Assembly (NCBI GenBank): GCA_963844695.1
Contig: CAWJPL010000011.1
Span: 62,001-126,000 of the forward strand
Direction: 5' to 3'
Origin: RYN-230 sp963844695
Lineage (GTDB): Bacteria > Actinomycetota > Actinomycetes > Streptosporangiales > Streptosporangiaceae
Length of the DNA: 64,000 bases
Below, one piece after another: positions 35,693-43,486 of this stretch. The notes under the pieces were generated by a model. That model made no database searches. It was not told the origin of the DNA and was given only the letters and a program-made list of their open reading frames with translations. The first letter of the stretch is position 1; each line of letters opens with the position of its first letter. Both the position numbers and the translations under genes were made by a program.

Positions 35693-35730
35693 ACGGTGTC
35701 CCGCGCCTGGTTCCGGGCGCGGGACACCGT
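35693..35730. terminator. bidirectional intrinsic-type hairpin terminator
   Basis: Arms ACGGTGTCCCGCGCC (35693-35707) and GGCGCGGGACACCGT (35716-35730) pair over 15 bases without mismatch around an 8-base loop. The hairpin lies between the convergent SDR gene and the secreted-protein gene. There is no T tract, as usual in high-GC Actinomycetota. Confidence 0.85.
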
Positions 35731-35744
35731 CGGGTTGCCGGCGT

Positions 35745-36251
35745 CTAGTAACGACGCGCGCAGCTGGACTTGATCACGATGGGTACAGATTCGGTCTGCT
35801 TGGTGGTGCCGTCGCTGGCCCAGAAGGTGATGGTGAACGTCGAGTTCGCCTGGAGGCCAGCCGGGATGGTCGTCACGGGGTAGGCCTCGTCAATGGTCTG
35901 CGGTCCGTCGGTGAAGGGGCCCGTTCCGTTGCTGGAGCCCGGCGGTATGGGCAGGGCGCCGGGGCTCCACGTGTCGTTGGCCAGATTCTCGTAGAGGATG
36001 ACGTCGCTGTAAGAGCCGCCGGCCGGCAGGCCGGACGCGCCGAAGCTCAGCGGCACCGACCAGCTCCCGGACAGGTTGAGCTCGAGATACTCCGATCCGC
36101 CGCCGGTGGTGAAGCAGGCCGGCCTGGCGGTGTACTGATCGGTGAGCTGCCAGCTGGGACTGGCTGCTGCCGCGGCCGGGGTGGCCAGCGCCCCCGCGGT
36201 GATGGCGGCCGGAGCCAGAACGGCTGCTGCCCGCCAGTGTCTGAAGGTCAT
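35745..36251 (-). CDS. small secreted protein, DUF5980-like
   Basis: 168 residues with a Sec signal peptide (MTFRHWRAAAVLAPAAITAGALATPAAAAA, cleavage after Ala-Ala-Ala). The mature part reads LNLSGSWSVPLSFGASGLPAGG, IPPGSSNGTGPF, IPAGLQANSTFTITFWASDG and SVPIVIKSSCARRY. It has two cysteines that can form a disulfide and no catalytic motif. The pattern resembles secreted beta-sandwich proteins of the DUF5980 group in Streptomyces; that match is from memory. GGGAGCGGACATC precedes ATG 36251. Confidence 0.65.
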   Translation of the reverse strand: MTFRHWRAAAVLAPAAITAGALATPAAAAASPSWQLTDQYTARPACFTTGGGSEYLELNLSGSWSVPLSFGASGLPAGGSYSDVILYENLANDTWSPGALPIPPGSSNGTGPFTDGPQTIDEAYPVTTIPAGLQANSTFTITFWASDGTTKQTESVPIVIKSSCARRY

Positions 36252-36540
36252 GATGTCCGCTCCCTAAACCTGGTGGTTAACGCTCCGCCGGGTGGCGAGC
36301 GTTATCGCGTCGGCCAGGCGTGGGGAGGCCGCGGGCCGAGATGGCGCAGCCGGGCACAGTGGATCCCGCTGCGCGGTCCACGTAAATGACTACGGGCCGC
36401 GCGCCAAGACGGTTCAAGATTGGCGTTCTGCAGCGGCCCTGCGGCCGGAATCACCACGCAACGTCGCAGTCAGGTAAAGACGCGGTCAGGTAAAGACATT
36501 GGTCACGTAAAGAGAGCTCAGCCTCAAAAGCCTGCGGTCC

Positions 36541-37818
36541 CTAGAAGAAGGTGCGTATCACGTCGGTAATGCGGTCCTCGCCGTCGAGCACCGGGATCCA
36601 CCGCCACTTGTCGAAGGTCGTGCACGGATGCGAGATGCCCAGGCAGAGCTCGTCGCCAGGCGCGAGCCCGGCCGCGGCGGGGACGGACAGCACCGCGTGC
36701 TGGTCGAACAGCCGCCTGACCACCGCGCCGCCGGTGTCGAGGGTCGTCCCGTCGGCCGCGCGTCCGTGCAGGACTACCGGGTTCCCGGCGTCGAACGAGA
36801 CGTCCCGGCGGCCGATTCCCAGCACCGCGGTTTCGCGCTCGGGCCGGGAGAGAACCGGAGCCCAGGCTTCCAGGGCCGGTTCCAGGACGGGGACGGCCGG
36901 CGCGTCCCGTCCGGCGGGCGCGATGCGGCTGTACAGCCCGTGGTCGTGGGTGACGTAACACCCGCTGCGCAGCACCAGGGTCCAGTCCGGGCTCCGGCCC
37001 AGCACGTCGACGACCTCGTCGAAGTAGGCCGAGCCGCCGGCCGTCACCACCGGCGGCTCCGGGAACTGTCCCGAAGCGGCCAGGGCCAGGGCCAGCTGCC
37101 GGAGTTCCGCGCAGTACGCCCGGGCCTTCTGCGCGGTCTCGGCGGGCGTGGGGGCCTGCAGGGAGCCCTCGTAGCCGGCCACCCCGGCCAGCTCGAGTCG
37201 CGGCGCGCGCCCGACCGCGGCCGCCACGGTGAGCGCCTCGGCGCGGGTGCGGCAGCCGGTTCGGCCGTCCTCGTGGCCGAGTTCGACCAGCACGCGCAGC
37301 CGGCCCGGGAGACCGTAGGCGGCCAGGATCTCGTCCAGCCGGCTGACCCCGGTGACGCTGTCGACGTAGCAGAGGAAGGAGAACTGCTCATCGGAGGTCA
37401 GCTCACGGGCCACCCAGCTGATCGAGGCGTCGTCCACGAGCTCGTTGGCGAGCAGGACGTTCCGCACGCCGAAGCGCCGGAACATCCGGACCTGCGACAC
37501 CGACGCGGCAGTGACGCCCGCCGCGCCGCCGTCCAGCTGGGCGGCGAGAATCTGCGGCGCCATCGTGGTCTTGCCGTGCGGGAACAGGAGGACGCCGTTC
37601 GCCGCGCAGTAGGCGGCCATGGCCGAGATGTTGTGCCGCAGGGCCTGCTCCCGCAACAGGACCCGCGGCGTGCTGAGCAGCCCGGCGCCAGCCCCGGGAC
37701 GTTCGCGGGCCAGTTGCCCCGCGGTCAGCGGCGAGCGGTGCGCCGGACCGCCGAAACCCTTCTCCGTCGCGTCGATGGGCCAGCGGCGTAGCCCGGCGAC
37801 CTGCTCCACGTCGTACAT
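36541..37818 (-). CDS. PLP-dependent D-threonine aldolase/D-serine deaminase-family enzyme
   Basis: Fold III alanine-racemase-like enzyme: LLFPHGKTTMAPQI (Schiff-base Lys), LVELGHEDGRTGCRT, VVTAGGSAYFDEV, RSGCYVTHDHGLY, and near the end LGISHPCTTFDKWR where the His and Cys match the metal ligands of D-serine dehydratase and D-threonine aldolase. Ends VIRTFF. ATG 37818 (MYDVEQVAG) is chosen over a TTG at 37878 that would overlap the ParA-like gene. It lies 33 bases downstream of that gene in the same direction. Substrate (D-amino acid or beta-hydroxy-D-amino acid) is not decided. Confidence 0.85.
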   Translation of the reverse strand: MYDVEQVAGLRRWPIDATEKGFGGPAHRSPLTAGQLARERPGAGAGLLSTPRVLLREQALRHNISAMAAYCAANGVLLFPHGKTTMAPQILAAQLDGGAAGVTAASVSQVRMFRRFGVRNVLLANELVDDASISWVARELTSDEQFSFLCYVDSVTGVSRLDEILAAYGLPGRLRVLVELGHEDGRTGCRTRAEALTVAAAVGRAPRLELAGVAGYEGSLQAPTPAETAQKARAYCAELRQLALALAASGQFPEPPVVTAGGSAYFDEVVDVLGRSPDWTLVLRSGCYVTHDHGLYSRIAPAGRDAPAVPVLEPALEAWAPVLSRPERETAVLGIGRRDVSFDAGNPVVLHGRAADGTTLDTGGAVVRRLFDQHAVLSVPAAAGLAPGDELCLGISHPCTTFDKWRWIPVLDGEDRITDVIRTFF

Positions 37819-37850
37819 GGCCCCGTCCGGACGGGGCCCGGCCTGCGGGC

Positions 37851-39119
37851 TCAGCTGCCGACTCCTCCGCTCGGCCAAGGAGAGCGCACCGGCCCGGCGT
37901 CGTCGTCTGCCTCCAGGGCCGCGGTATCGGCCGGACGCTCCGGCTCGGAGAACCAGCGTGGCGGCTCGGCGAGGGCCCCATGGCCGTTGCCGGCCGCGTG
38001 CGCCTGGTCGTCAGGAAGACCCAGACGTCTGCGGTTAGCCCGGTCGACTCCGCGCAGCACCACCTCGGCCATGGCCAGCTTGGCGTCCAGCGTGGCCCCG
38101 GCGACGGCACCAAGATCCAAGGTCACCCGGTTGGCGAGCGCCTGGTCCCAGGGAGTGGCCACCACCGATACCTGCGTCCCCTCGAAGCCCTCGCGGATCC
38201 GGGTAAACCACCGAGCCTGCTCCGGGTCGTCGTTGTTGAACTTATCCACCACGATCGTGGCCTCGTCCATAAGCAGATTCAGGTGCGTCTTTTCCCGCTC
38301 AGTCAGCGGCCTTTCCTTTTCGCCTTCGTAGTTCCGGTACCGGCTGAACACCTGATCGATGGACCAGAAGCCCAGCTGCGACGCCTCCGTCACGAAGACG
38401 TACTTGTCACCATGCAGCAGGGTGCCGACCTGAAGCTGGGAAAACAGTCCTGTGCCGCCATCGTTGATGACGATATTGGACATGCACTGGAGGAACTCCA
38501 GCACCGTCAGGTACTCGTGCTCCCCAAAGTCGATCCCTACGCACTCATCGGCGGTGTCGCCCCGGATGACCGCCACACCCTGGAGCCAGGCGACGGCGTC
38601 GCGCAGATCGGCGTAGACCTTGATGCTCGCGTCCGTGCACGCCTGATAAAAGCCCCGGATGGACAGCGTCCGCTTGTCCGGCGGCAGCGCCTCGACCGGG
38701 ACGCCGCCGAGCCGGATGTAGCCATGGGGCATGTCGTCGTTGCTGTCGGCGAGGATGACGCGGTCGGCGGGCCGCGCGGCGGCGTAGATCGCCGCGAGGG
38801 TCACGGCCACGTCAGTCTTGCCGGTGCCTCCGAAGCCCGAGCCCAGGGTGATCACGCCCGACTTGAGGGACGGCTTCCGGATGGCGTCGACCGTCTGGCG
38901 CCGCCACTCTGCTACCGCCTCGCGCTTAGTCCGCTCGCGCTTGCCGGGCGGGATCACCAGCCTGCGCTTGAGCGCCCGCCTGGAGACGGCGCCCCGGACA
39001 CCGTCTTGCGCCGGGGCCAGAGCACTCGGGGAGGACGAGGGGGCCGCCAGCCAGGCGGCGCGGTCGCTGCCGGGAAACTCGGTCCACCATGACCCCAGTT
39101 CGTCTGGGTACTGGGACAT
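37851..39119 (-). CDS. ParA/MinD-like ATPase, atypical Walker A
   Basis: 422 residues. N-terminal basic region (RRALKRRLVIPPGKRERTKRE), then GVITLGSGFGGTGKTDVAVTLAAIYAA (P-loop), VILADSNDDMPHGYIRLGG (the Asp after strand 2, as in SIMIBI ATPases), MSNIVINDGGTGLFS (Walker B-like) and VVDKFNN. The signature Lys of deviant Walker A loops (K-G-G-x-G-K-T) is replaced by Phe-Gly-Gly. Proline-rich tail. The GC content looks lower than in the surroundings. It is 36 bases downstream of the HTH gene and on the same strand, so it may belong to the accessory operon. Partitioning, secretion and defence roles all remain open. Confidence 0.7.
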   Translation of the reverse strand: MSQYPDELGSWWTEFPGSDRAAWLAAPSSSPSALAPAQDGVRGAVSRRALKRRLVIPPGKRERTKREAVAEWRRQTVDAIRKPSLKSGVITLGSGFGGTGKTDVAVTLAAIYAAARPADRVILADSNDDMPHGYIRLGGVPVEALPPDKRTLSIRGFYQACTDASIKVYADLRDAVAWLQGVAVIRGDTADECVGIDFGEHEYLTVLEFLQCMSNIVINDGGTGLFSQLQVGTLLHGDKYVFVTEASQLGFWSIDQVFSRYRNYEGEKERPLTEREKTHLNLLMDEATIVVDKFNNDDPEQARWFTRIREGFEGTQVSVVATPWDQALANRVTLDLGAVAGATLDAKLAMAEVVLRGVDRANRRRLGLPDDQAHAAGNGHGALAEPPRWFSEPERPADTAALEADDDAGPVRSPWPSGGVGS

Positions 39120-39155
39120 CGCATCCCTCCAAGGTCTGAGTGCGTCTAGGCCAAA

Positions 39156-39617
39156 CTAACCCACGTCCTGGGACAAGTCCCGTGCACCGGCCACTCGCCG
39201 CATCCGCACGGCCAGGGCGGCCGACGGCACAACCTTGCCGGACATGTACGTGGACAGCCGGGACCGCGACGTTCCCAGACGGGCAGCGAAATCCTGTTGC
39301 GACAGGCCAGACGCGCTCACCAGATTGCGGACCTCAGTGGCCACCTCGGCGCGCTCCGAATCGGCAGCCATCTCGCGGGCCCGCTTGACCACTCCCTCGA
39401 GGAGTTCAGTAGTGCCGTAAGGACGAGAAAGCCGGACGGCTTCCAGCACTTGCTGGGCGACTGGTCCCCAGGGGTCGGCTCGGATCGCCCGCGCCAGCCG
39501 GCGCCAATCGGGGAGCGTGCCCCGCTCGACTGCGGCGAGCACACCCTCGAATGGCCAGGTCTCCACCGGATCGTCGGGCAACGCGGTGATGTTGCGGAAC
39601 TTCAGGGGGGTAGTCAT
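39156..39617 (-). CDS. HTH (XRE-type) protein, probable antitoxin
   Basis: 153 residues. N-terminal helical domain with WRRLARAIRADPWGPVAQQVLEAV, then a C-terminal HTH: NLVSASGLSQQDFAARLGTSRSRLSTYMSGKVVPSAALAVRMRRVA. The gene begins with an ATGA overlap on the stop of the nucleotidyltransferase gene, so the two are translated together. The pair of nucleotidyltransferase plus HTH protein resembles type IV toxin-antitoxin modules, although AbiE systems carry the antitoxin first. It would repress the operon; no operator palindrome was identified upstream. Confidence 0.75.
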   Translation of the reverse strand: MTTPLKFRNITALPDDPVETWPFEGVLAAVERGTLPDWRRLARAIRADPWGPVAQQVLEAVRLSRPYGTTELLEGVVKRAREMAADSERAEVATEVRNLVSASGLSQQDFAARLGTSRSRLSTYMSGKVVPSAALAVRMRRVAGARDLSQDVG

Positions 39618-40279
39618 GTCACCATCTCCACCGCGACTGCCCGGCAGACGGCAGTCACATTCCCCCAGTCGGCCCAGCGATTATCCCGGCCTTTGTAGTC
39701 GCGAAGCTGCTTGATCGTCCCAGCGTCCGCGGGGCGCGGATCGGCCAGCTGCCGGGCGAGCTGGGTGGCGACACCCGCTGCTTCCGCGCCTCGCTGGTCA
39801 GAGTAGTAATCGTCGAGACGCCCGAGCACGTCCGCGGCATGAGAGATCCCACGTCGGTCGGACAGCGCGGCGACATCGATGTAGTCGCGCACCTGATTGC
39901 GCCGCACAACTAGGTAGCCCTTGATCCGCAGGGTCTCGTCCGCGGTTGGCACCCGGAGCACCTGCCCGGACGGGAGGGTAACTTCTGCCACTTCCAACGG
40001 CCGGTTGCGGATGAGCTGACGAACACCGGACTCAATGTCGCCGAGCTCGCGCAGGATGATCTTCCCGGGGGTAACCCGGTTAGTGACCCACCCGTCGGTC
40101 GCCTCGATCGCGTCGAGCACCGCATCGAAACGAGCGCTCAGATCGGTCAGGACGTGGCCATGATCAGAAGAGGAGCGGTGGTTGGCCCAGAGTGCAGCCG
40201 CCGAGCCGCCCACGAGGACAGCATCAGGCACGACCTCCTGCGTGCGCAGGCCTCCACACCTCCTCCACACTGCCTTCAC
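39614..40279 (-). CDS. nucleotidyltransferase-fold protein, AbiEii/MenA-like toxin candidate
   Basis: Core motif VLVGGSAAALWANHRSSSDHGHVLTDL: the Gly-Gly-Ser of the nucleotidyltransferase fold followed by a Ser-Asp-His-x-His loop. Most relatives read D-x-D or D-H-D there; here the second acid is Gly. The middle has PLEVAEVTLPSGQVLRVPTADETLRIKGYLVVRRNQVRDYIDVAAL, the Lys/Asp-rich helix seen in AbiEii proteins. The start is uncertain: GTG 40279 is used, but the same frame is open to GTG 40396, which would overlap the divergent secreted-protein gene. Lower GC than its neighbours. Confidence 0.7.
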   Translation of the reverse strand: MKAVWRRCGGLRTQEVVPDAVLVGGSAAALWANHRSSSDHGHVLTDLSARFDAVLDAIEATDGWVTNRVTPGKIILRELGDIESGVRQLIRNRPLEVAEVTLPSGQVLRVPTADETLRIKGYLVVRRNQVRDYIDVAALSDRRGISHAADVLGRLDDYYSDQRGAEAAGVATQLARQLADPRPADAGTIKQLRDYKGRDNRWADWGNVTAVCRAVAVEMVT

Positions 40280-40359
40280 GTGCCGTGCCGCTGGTTCAGC
40301 GAGCCTGAGCAGTCGGCACCGAAGGTTCGGGTGCCTGCGGTGAGCAGGGGGGCGGTCAG

Positions 40360-40818
40360 GTGAAACTGGGCCAGGTGAACGAGGCGTTCCGATCACGTGC
40401 GCTACAGCGAGTTGTCGCTCCCGTGGTGGTGCTGGCCGCCACCGCCGCGGCGGCGCCCGCGGCCATGGCCGCAGACAGGCCGGTAGGGGTGGCGCACGAG
40501 AAGACCGCGAAGCAGGTCCACCTGAACCGGGACGGGTCGCTGTCCGTCGTCACCCGGCTGGCCTGCGACCCCGGGTGGGAGTCGAGTGACTTCACCGTCT
40601 TCGTCTCGCAGGGAGACGTCAGCTCCGATGGCCTCGTCGAGCCGGCCATTCCTTGTGACGGCCGGCGGCACGTGGTGCGGTACGACGTGCCCGCGCCGGG
40701 GAACGGCACGTTCCACCGCGGCCAGGCGCACGTCAACGGCCAGTTCCTCGTGTTCAACGTGGAGTCCGGCGATCCCTCCGCGGCCCATGAGCTGACCACC
40801 GTCCGGTTCCGCCGCTGA
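40360..40818 (+). CDS. small secreted protein of unknown function
   Basis: 152 residues with a signal peptide: positively charged start, hydrophobic VVAPVVVLAATAAAAPAAMAA, cleavage near Ala-Met-Ala-Ala. Mature part: KQVHLNRDGSLSVVTRLACDPGWE, FTVFVSQGD, AIPCDGRRHVVRYDV and FHRGQAHVNGQFLVFNVE, a beta-rich single domain with two Cys. No enzyme motif. It may resemble Streptomyces secreted DUF6299-type proteins, which is a weak recollection. GTG 40360 is used; GTG 40375 is possible. Confidence 0.6.
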   Translation: MKLGQVNEAFRSRALQRVVAPVVVLAATAAAAPAAMAADRPVGVAHEKTAKQVHLNRDGSLSVVTRLACDPGWESSDFTVFVSQGDVSSDGLVEPAIPCDGRRHVVRYDVPAPGNGTFHRGQAHVNGQFLVFNVESGDPSAAHELTTVRFRR

Positions 40819-40854
40819 CCGCGTCACGGCCAGCCGTGATTCGTCCCCGGGGGT

Positions 40855-41808
40855 TCAGGACGCGGGCGCACCCGCGGCGGGGACCGTCACGGACGCCTCA
40901 CCGGCGAGGGCCAGGGCGGTGGGCAGGTCGGGGGCGCTCCCGGTGCCGCCTGCCGCCCGGGTGGACAGCGCGCCGGCGGCGCAGCCGAGCGCGGCCGCCT
41001 CGGGCAGCGCCAGCCCCCGCAGCAGGCCCGCGATCAGCCCGGCGTTGAAGCAGTCGCCGGCCCCGGTCGCGTCCACCGGCACCACCGGGGGCACGCTGAC
41101 CCGGTGCCGCCGGCTGCCGTCGGCGCACAGCGCCCCACGGGCGCCCAGCTTGACCACGAGGCGGGACCCGGCCGCGGTCAGCACGGGCACCGCCGCGGAC
41201 AGGTCCGGCTCGCCGCTCAGCCGGACCGCCTCGGCCTCGTTGGGCAGCAGCAGGTCGGCCCGGGCCAGCGCGGCGGCGAGCCGGTCGTCGCCCCACCGGC
41301 CGGACGGATCCCAGTTGGTGTCCAGGGACACGGTCGCCCCGGCCGCCTGCGCGGCCGTCATCACCGCGGCCAGGCCGGGTCCGAGCGAGTCCTCGACCAG
41401 GAAGTAGGAGCTGAGGTGCACGTGCCGGGCCCGGGCGAGCAGCCCGGCCGGGACGTCGGCGGCGGTCAGCGAGCCCACCGCCCCGAGCGCGGTCAGGATG
41501 GCCCGGTCACCACCGTTCGACAACGCCACCGTCATCCCGGTCGGGATGTCCTCGCGGACGGCTACGGCGCCGGTGGCGACCCCTTCGGCGGCCATCTGAT
41601 CCAGCATGAACTGCCCGGCCGGGTCGGCGCCGACCGCGGCGACCAGCGCGACGCTGAGCCCGAGCCGGGCCGCGGCCACCGCGGTGATGGACGCGGACCC
41701 GCCGACGACCAGCGACATGCTGGGTACCAGCTTCTCCTGCTGGCCGAACTCGGGGGTCACGTCGTCACCGAGCACGAGTACGTCCGGGTTGCAGTCACCG
41801 ACGACCAC
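40855..41808 (-). CDS. PfkB-family sugar kinase, candidate hexosamine/sugar kinase
   Basis: Ribokinase fold: VVVGDCNPDVLVLGDDV, SLVVGGSASITAVAAARLG, VGADPAGQFML, SLDTNWDPSGRWG, LLPNEAEAVRLSG, and the catalytic anion hole VVPVDATGAGDCFNAGLIAGLLRG (GAGD). It is the last gene of the sugar operon. Since import by the ABC system leaves the sugar unphosphorylated, this kinase is the best candidate to make the 6-phosphate; that is inference. GTG 41808 is the first start after the DeoR stop (same frame, 57 bases earlier). Confidence 0.88.
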   Translation of the reverse strand: MVVGDCNPDVLVLGDDVTPEFGQQEKLVPSMSLVVGGSASITAVAAARLGLSVALVAAVGADPAGQFMLDQMAAEGVATGAVAVREDIPTGMTVALSNGGDRAILTALGAVGSLTAADVPAGLLARARHVHLSSYFLVEDSLGPGLAAVMTAAQAAGATVSLDTNWDPSGRWGDDRLAAALARADLLLPNEAEAVRLSGEPDLSAAVPVLTAAGSRLVVKLGARGALCADGSRRHRVSVPPVVPVDATGAGDCFNAGLIAGLLRGLALPEAAALGCAAGALSTRAAGGTGSAPDLPTALALAGEASVTVPAAGAPAS

Positions 41809-41865
41809 CAGGTCGATGGGCCGATCCAGCCCGTCCGGATCCAGCCCGCCCGGCGCGGCCGAGTC

Positions 41866-42657
41866 TCAGGCGGTGACAACGTCGACTCCGGCGTCCTCGA
41901 GCCGGGCCGCGTCCTCGGCGGCGATCCCGGCGTCGGTGACCAGCACGTCGATCTCCTGGGCGGTGCAGATCCGGGCGAACGCGCGGCGGCCCACCTTGGA
42001 GCTGTCCGCGGCGATCACGACCTTGGCCGCCTGCCGGGCCATCAGCCGGTTGATGCTCGCCTCGCCCTCGTGGTGCGCGGTGGCGCCGGCCACCGCGTCG
42101 ATCCCGTCCACGCCCAGGATGGCCACGTCCAGGGCGACCTGCTCCAGCACCCCGGTGGCCAGCGGCCCGGTCAGCTCATACGACTGCGGCCGGGCCACCC
42201 CGCCGGTCGTCACGATCTTGATGTGCTGGCGGACGGCCAGCTCGGTCGCGATGTTCAGCGCGTTGGTCACGACGGTGACGGCGGGCGGCGGAACCTGGGA
42301 GTTCAGGTCGGAGCGGGTGGCCAGGGCCCGGGCCACCTCGGTCGTGGTGGTGCCGCCGTTCAGCCCGGTGATCTGGCCCGGCCGCACCAGCCCGGCGGCG
42401 ACCGCCGCGATGCGCTGCTTCTCGGAGGGATGGCGTTCGCTCTTGTAGCGCAGCGGCAGGTCGTAGGTGACGCCCTGGGCCACCGCGCCGCCCCGGATCC
42501 GGGTGAGCATCTGCTGCCGGGCCAGTTCGTCGAGGTCGCGGCGGACGGTGGCCTCGGACACCCCGAGCGCCTTGGCGGCCTCCTCGACCTGGAGCTGCCC
42601 GGCCACCGCGAGCAGTTCCAGCAGCTCATTCCACCGCCGATACCGGGTCACCGGCAC
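41866..42657 (-). CDS. DeoR-family sugar-phosphate-responsive repressor
   Basis: N-terminal winged HTH: RWNELLELLAVAGQLQVEEAAKALGVSEATVRRDLDELARQQMLTRIRGGA (the A-T-V-R-R-D-L-xx-L recognition helix). Effector domain: GLNGGTTTTEVARAL, VVTNALNIATEL, VARPQSYELTGPLA, DVAILGVDGIDA and VIAADSSKVGRRAFA (DSSK motif). Such proteins sense phosphorylated sugars, as AgaR does for galactosamine catabolism. The 5' end overlaps the aldolase gene. It probably binds the TTGCGCG[A/C]AA elements at 48.8 and 49.0 kb; this is inferred. Confidence 0.93.
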   Translation of the reverse strand: MPVTRYRRWNELLELLAVAGQLQVEEAAKALGVSEATVRRDLDELARQQMLTRIRGGAVAQGVTYDLPLRYKSERHPSEKQRIAAVAAGLVRPGQITGLNGGTTTTEVARALATRSDLNSQVPPPAVTVVTNALNIATELAVRQHIKIVTTGGVARPQSYELTGPLATGVLEQVALDVAILGVDGIDAVAGATAHHEGEASINRLMARQAAKVVIAADSSKVGRRAFARICTAQEIDVLVTDAGIAAEDAARLEDAGVDVVTA

Positions 42658-43486
42658 CTCCGATCACGTGCAGCAGGCGGGCGACCTCGGCGGCGACCGC
42701 GTCCCGGCCCGCCGAACCGTACCGCCGGGGATCGACCAGGCCGGGGTCACCATCCAGGCTGGCGCGGACGGCGGCGGTGAAGGCTTTGTTCAACTGGGTC
42801 GCCACGTTGATTTTCGTCATTCCGGCGCGGACGGCCGCGGCCAGGCCGGCGTCGGGGACCCCGGACGAGCCGTGCAGCACCAGCGGCAGGCTGACCGCGT
42901 CGCGGATCTTCGCGATGAGCTCCAGGTCCAGGGCCGCGTCGCGGGTCAGCATCGCGTGCGAGCTGCCGACCGCGACCGCCAGCGCGTCCACCCCGGTCGC
43001 CGCGACGTAAGCGGCCGCCTCGTCCGGCTGGGTGCGGGCGCCCGGCGCATGCACGCCGTTCTTCCCGCCGATCTCGCCCAGTTCGGCCTCCACCCAGATG
43101 CCCCGGTCCTGGCACCACCGGGCCATATCCGCGGTGGCCTGGACGTTGTGACCGTAGGGCAGAGCCGACGCGTCGTACATCACCGAGCGCAGGCCCAGCC
43201 GGGCCGCGGCGTGCACCAGGTCCTCGTCGGTGGCGTGGTCCAGGTGCACCACCACCGGCACGCCGGCCGAGTCCGCGATCGACAGGCAGGCCCGGGCGAT
43301 CGGCTCGAGCGCGCCGTGGTAGGCGACGCAGTTCTCGCTGATCTGCAGGACCACGGGCGCGGCGGCGGCCTGGGCCCCGGCCACGATGGCCTCGGCGTGC
43401 TCGATGCCGATCACGTTGAACGCGCCCACGCCGCGGCCCGCCGCCCGGGCGGCGCCGACGATGTCGCTCATCCCGGCCGCGATCAT
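42626..43486 (-). CDS. class II (zinc) ketose-bisphosphate aldolase, GatY/KbaY/Fba-like
   Basis: Cleaves fructose- or tagatose-1,6-bisphosphate to glyceraldehyde-3-phosphate and dihydroxyacetone phosphate. Motifs: GVGAFNVIGIEHAEAIV, VPVVVHLDHATDEDLV (zinc His pair HLDH), VEAELGEIGGKNG (Glu), SHAMLTRDAALDLELI, LPLVLHGSSGVPD (His) and MTKINVATQLNKAF. ATG 43486 follows AGGGAGGTCGGCTG and overlaps the kinase stop as TGATG. 286 residues. Tagatose specificity is suggested only by the neighbouring AgaS-like SIS protein. Confidence 0.92.
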   Translation of the reverse strand: MIAAGMSDIVGAARAAGRGVGAFNVIGIEHAEAIVAGAQAAAAPVVLQISENCVAYHGALEPIARACLSIADSAGVPVVVHLDHATDEDLVHAAARLGLRSVMYDASALPYGHNVQATADMARWCQDRGIWVEAELGEIGGKNGVHAPGARTQPDEAAAYVAATGVDALAVAVGSSHAMLTRDAALDLELIAKIRDAVSLPLVLHGSSGVPDAGLAAAVRAGMTKINVATQLNKAFTAAVRASLDGDPGLVDPRRYGSAGRDAVAAEVARLLHVIGGAGDPVSAVE

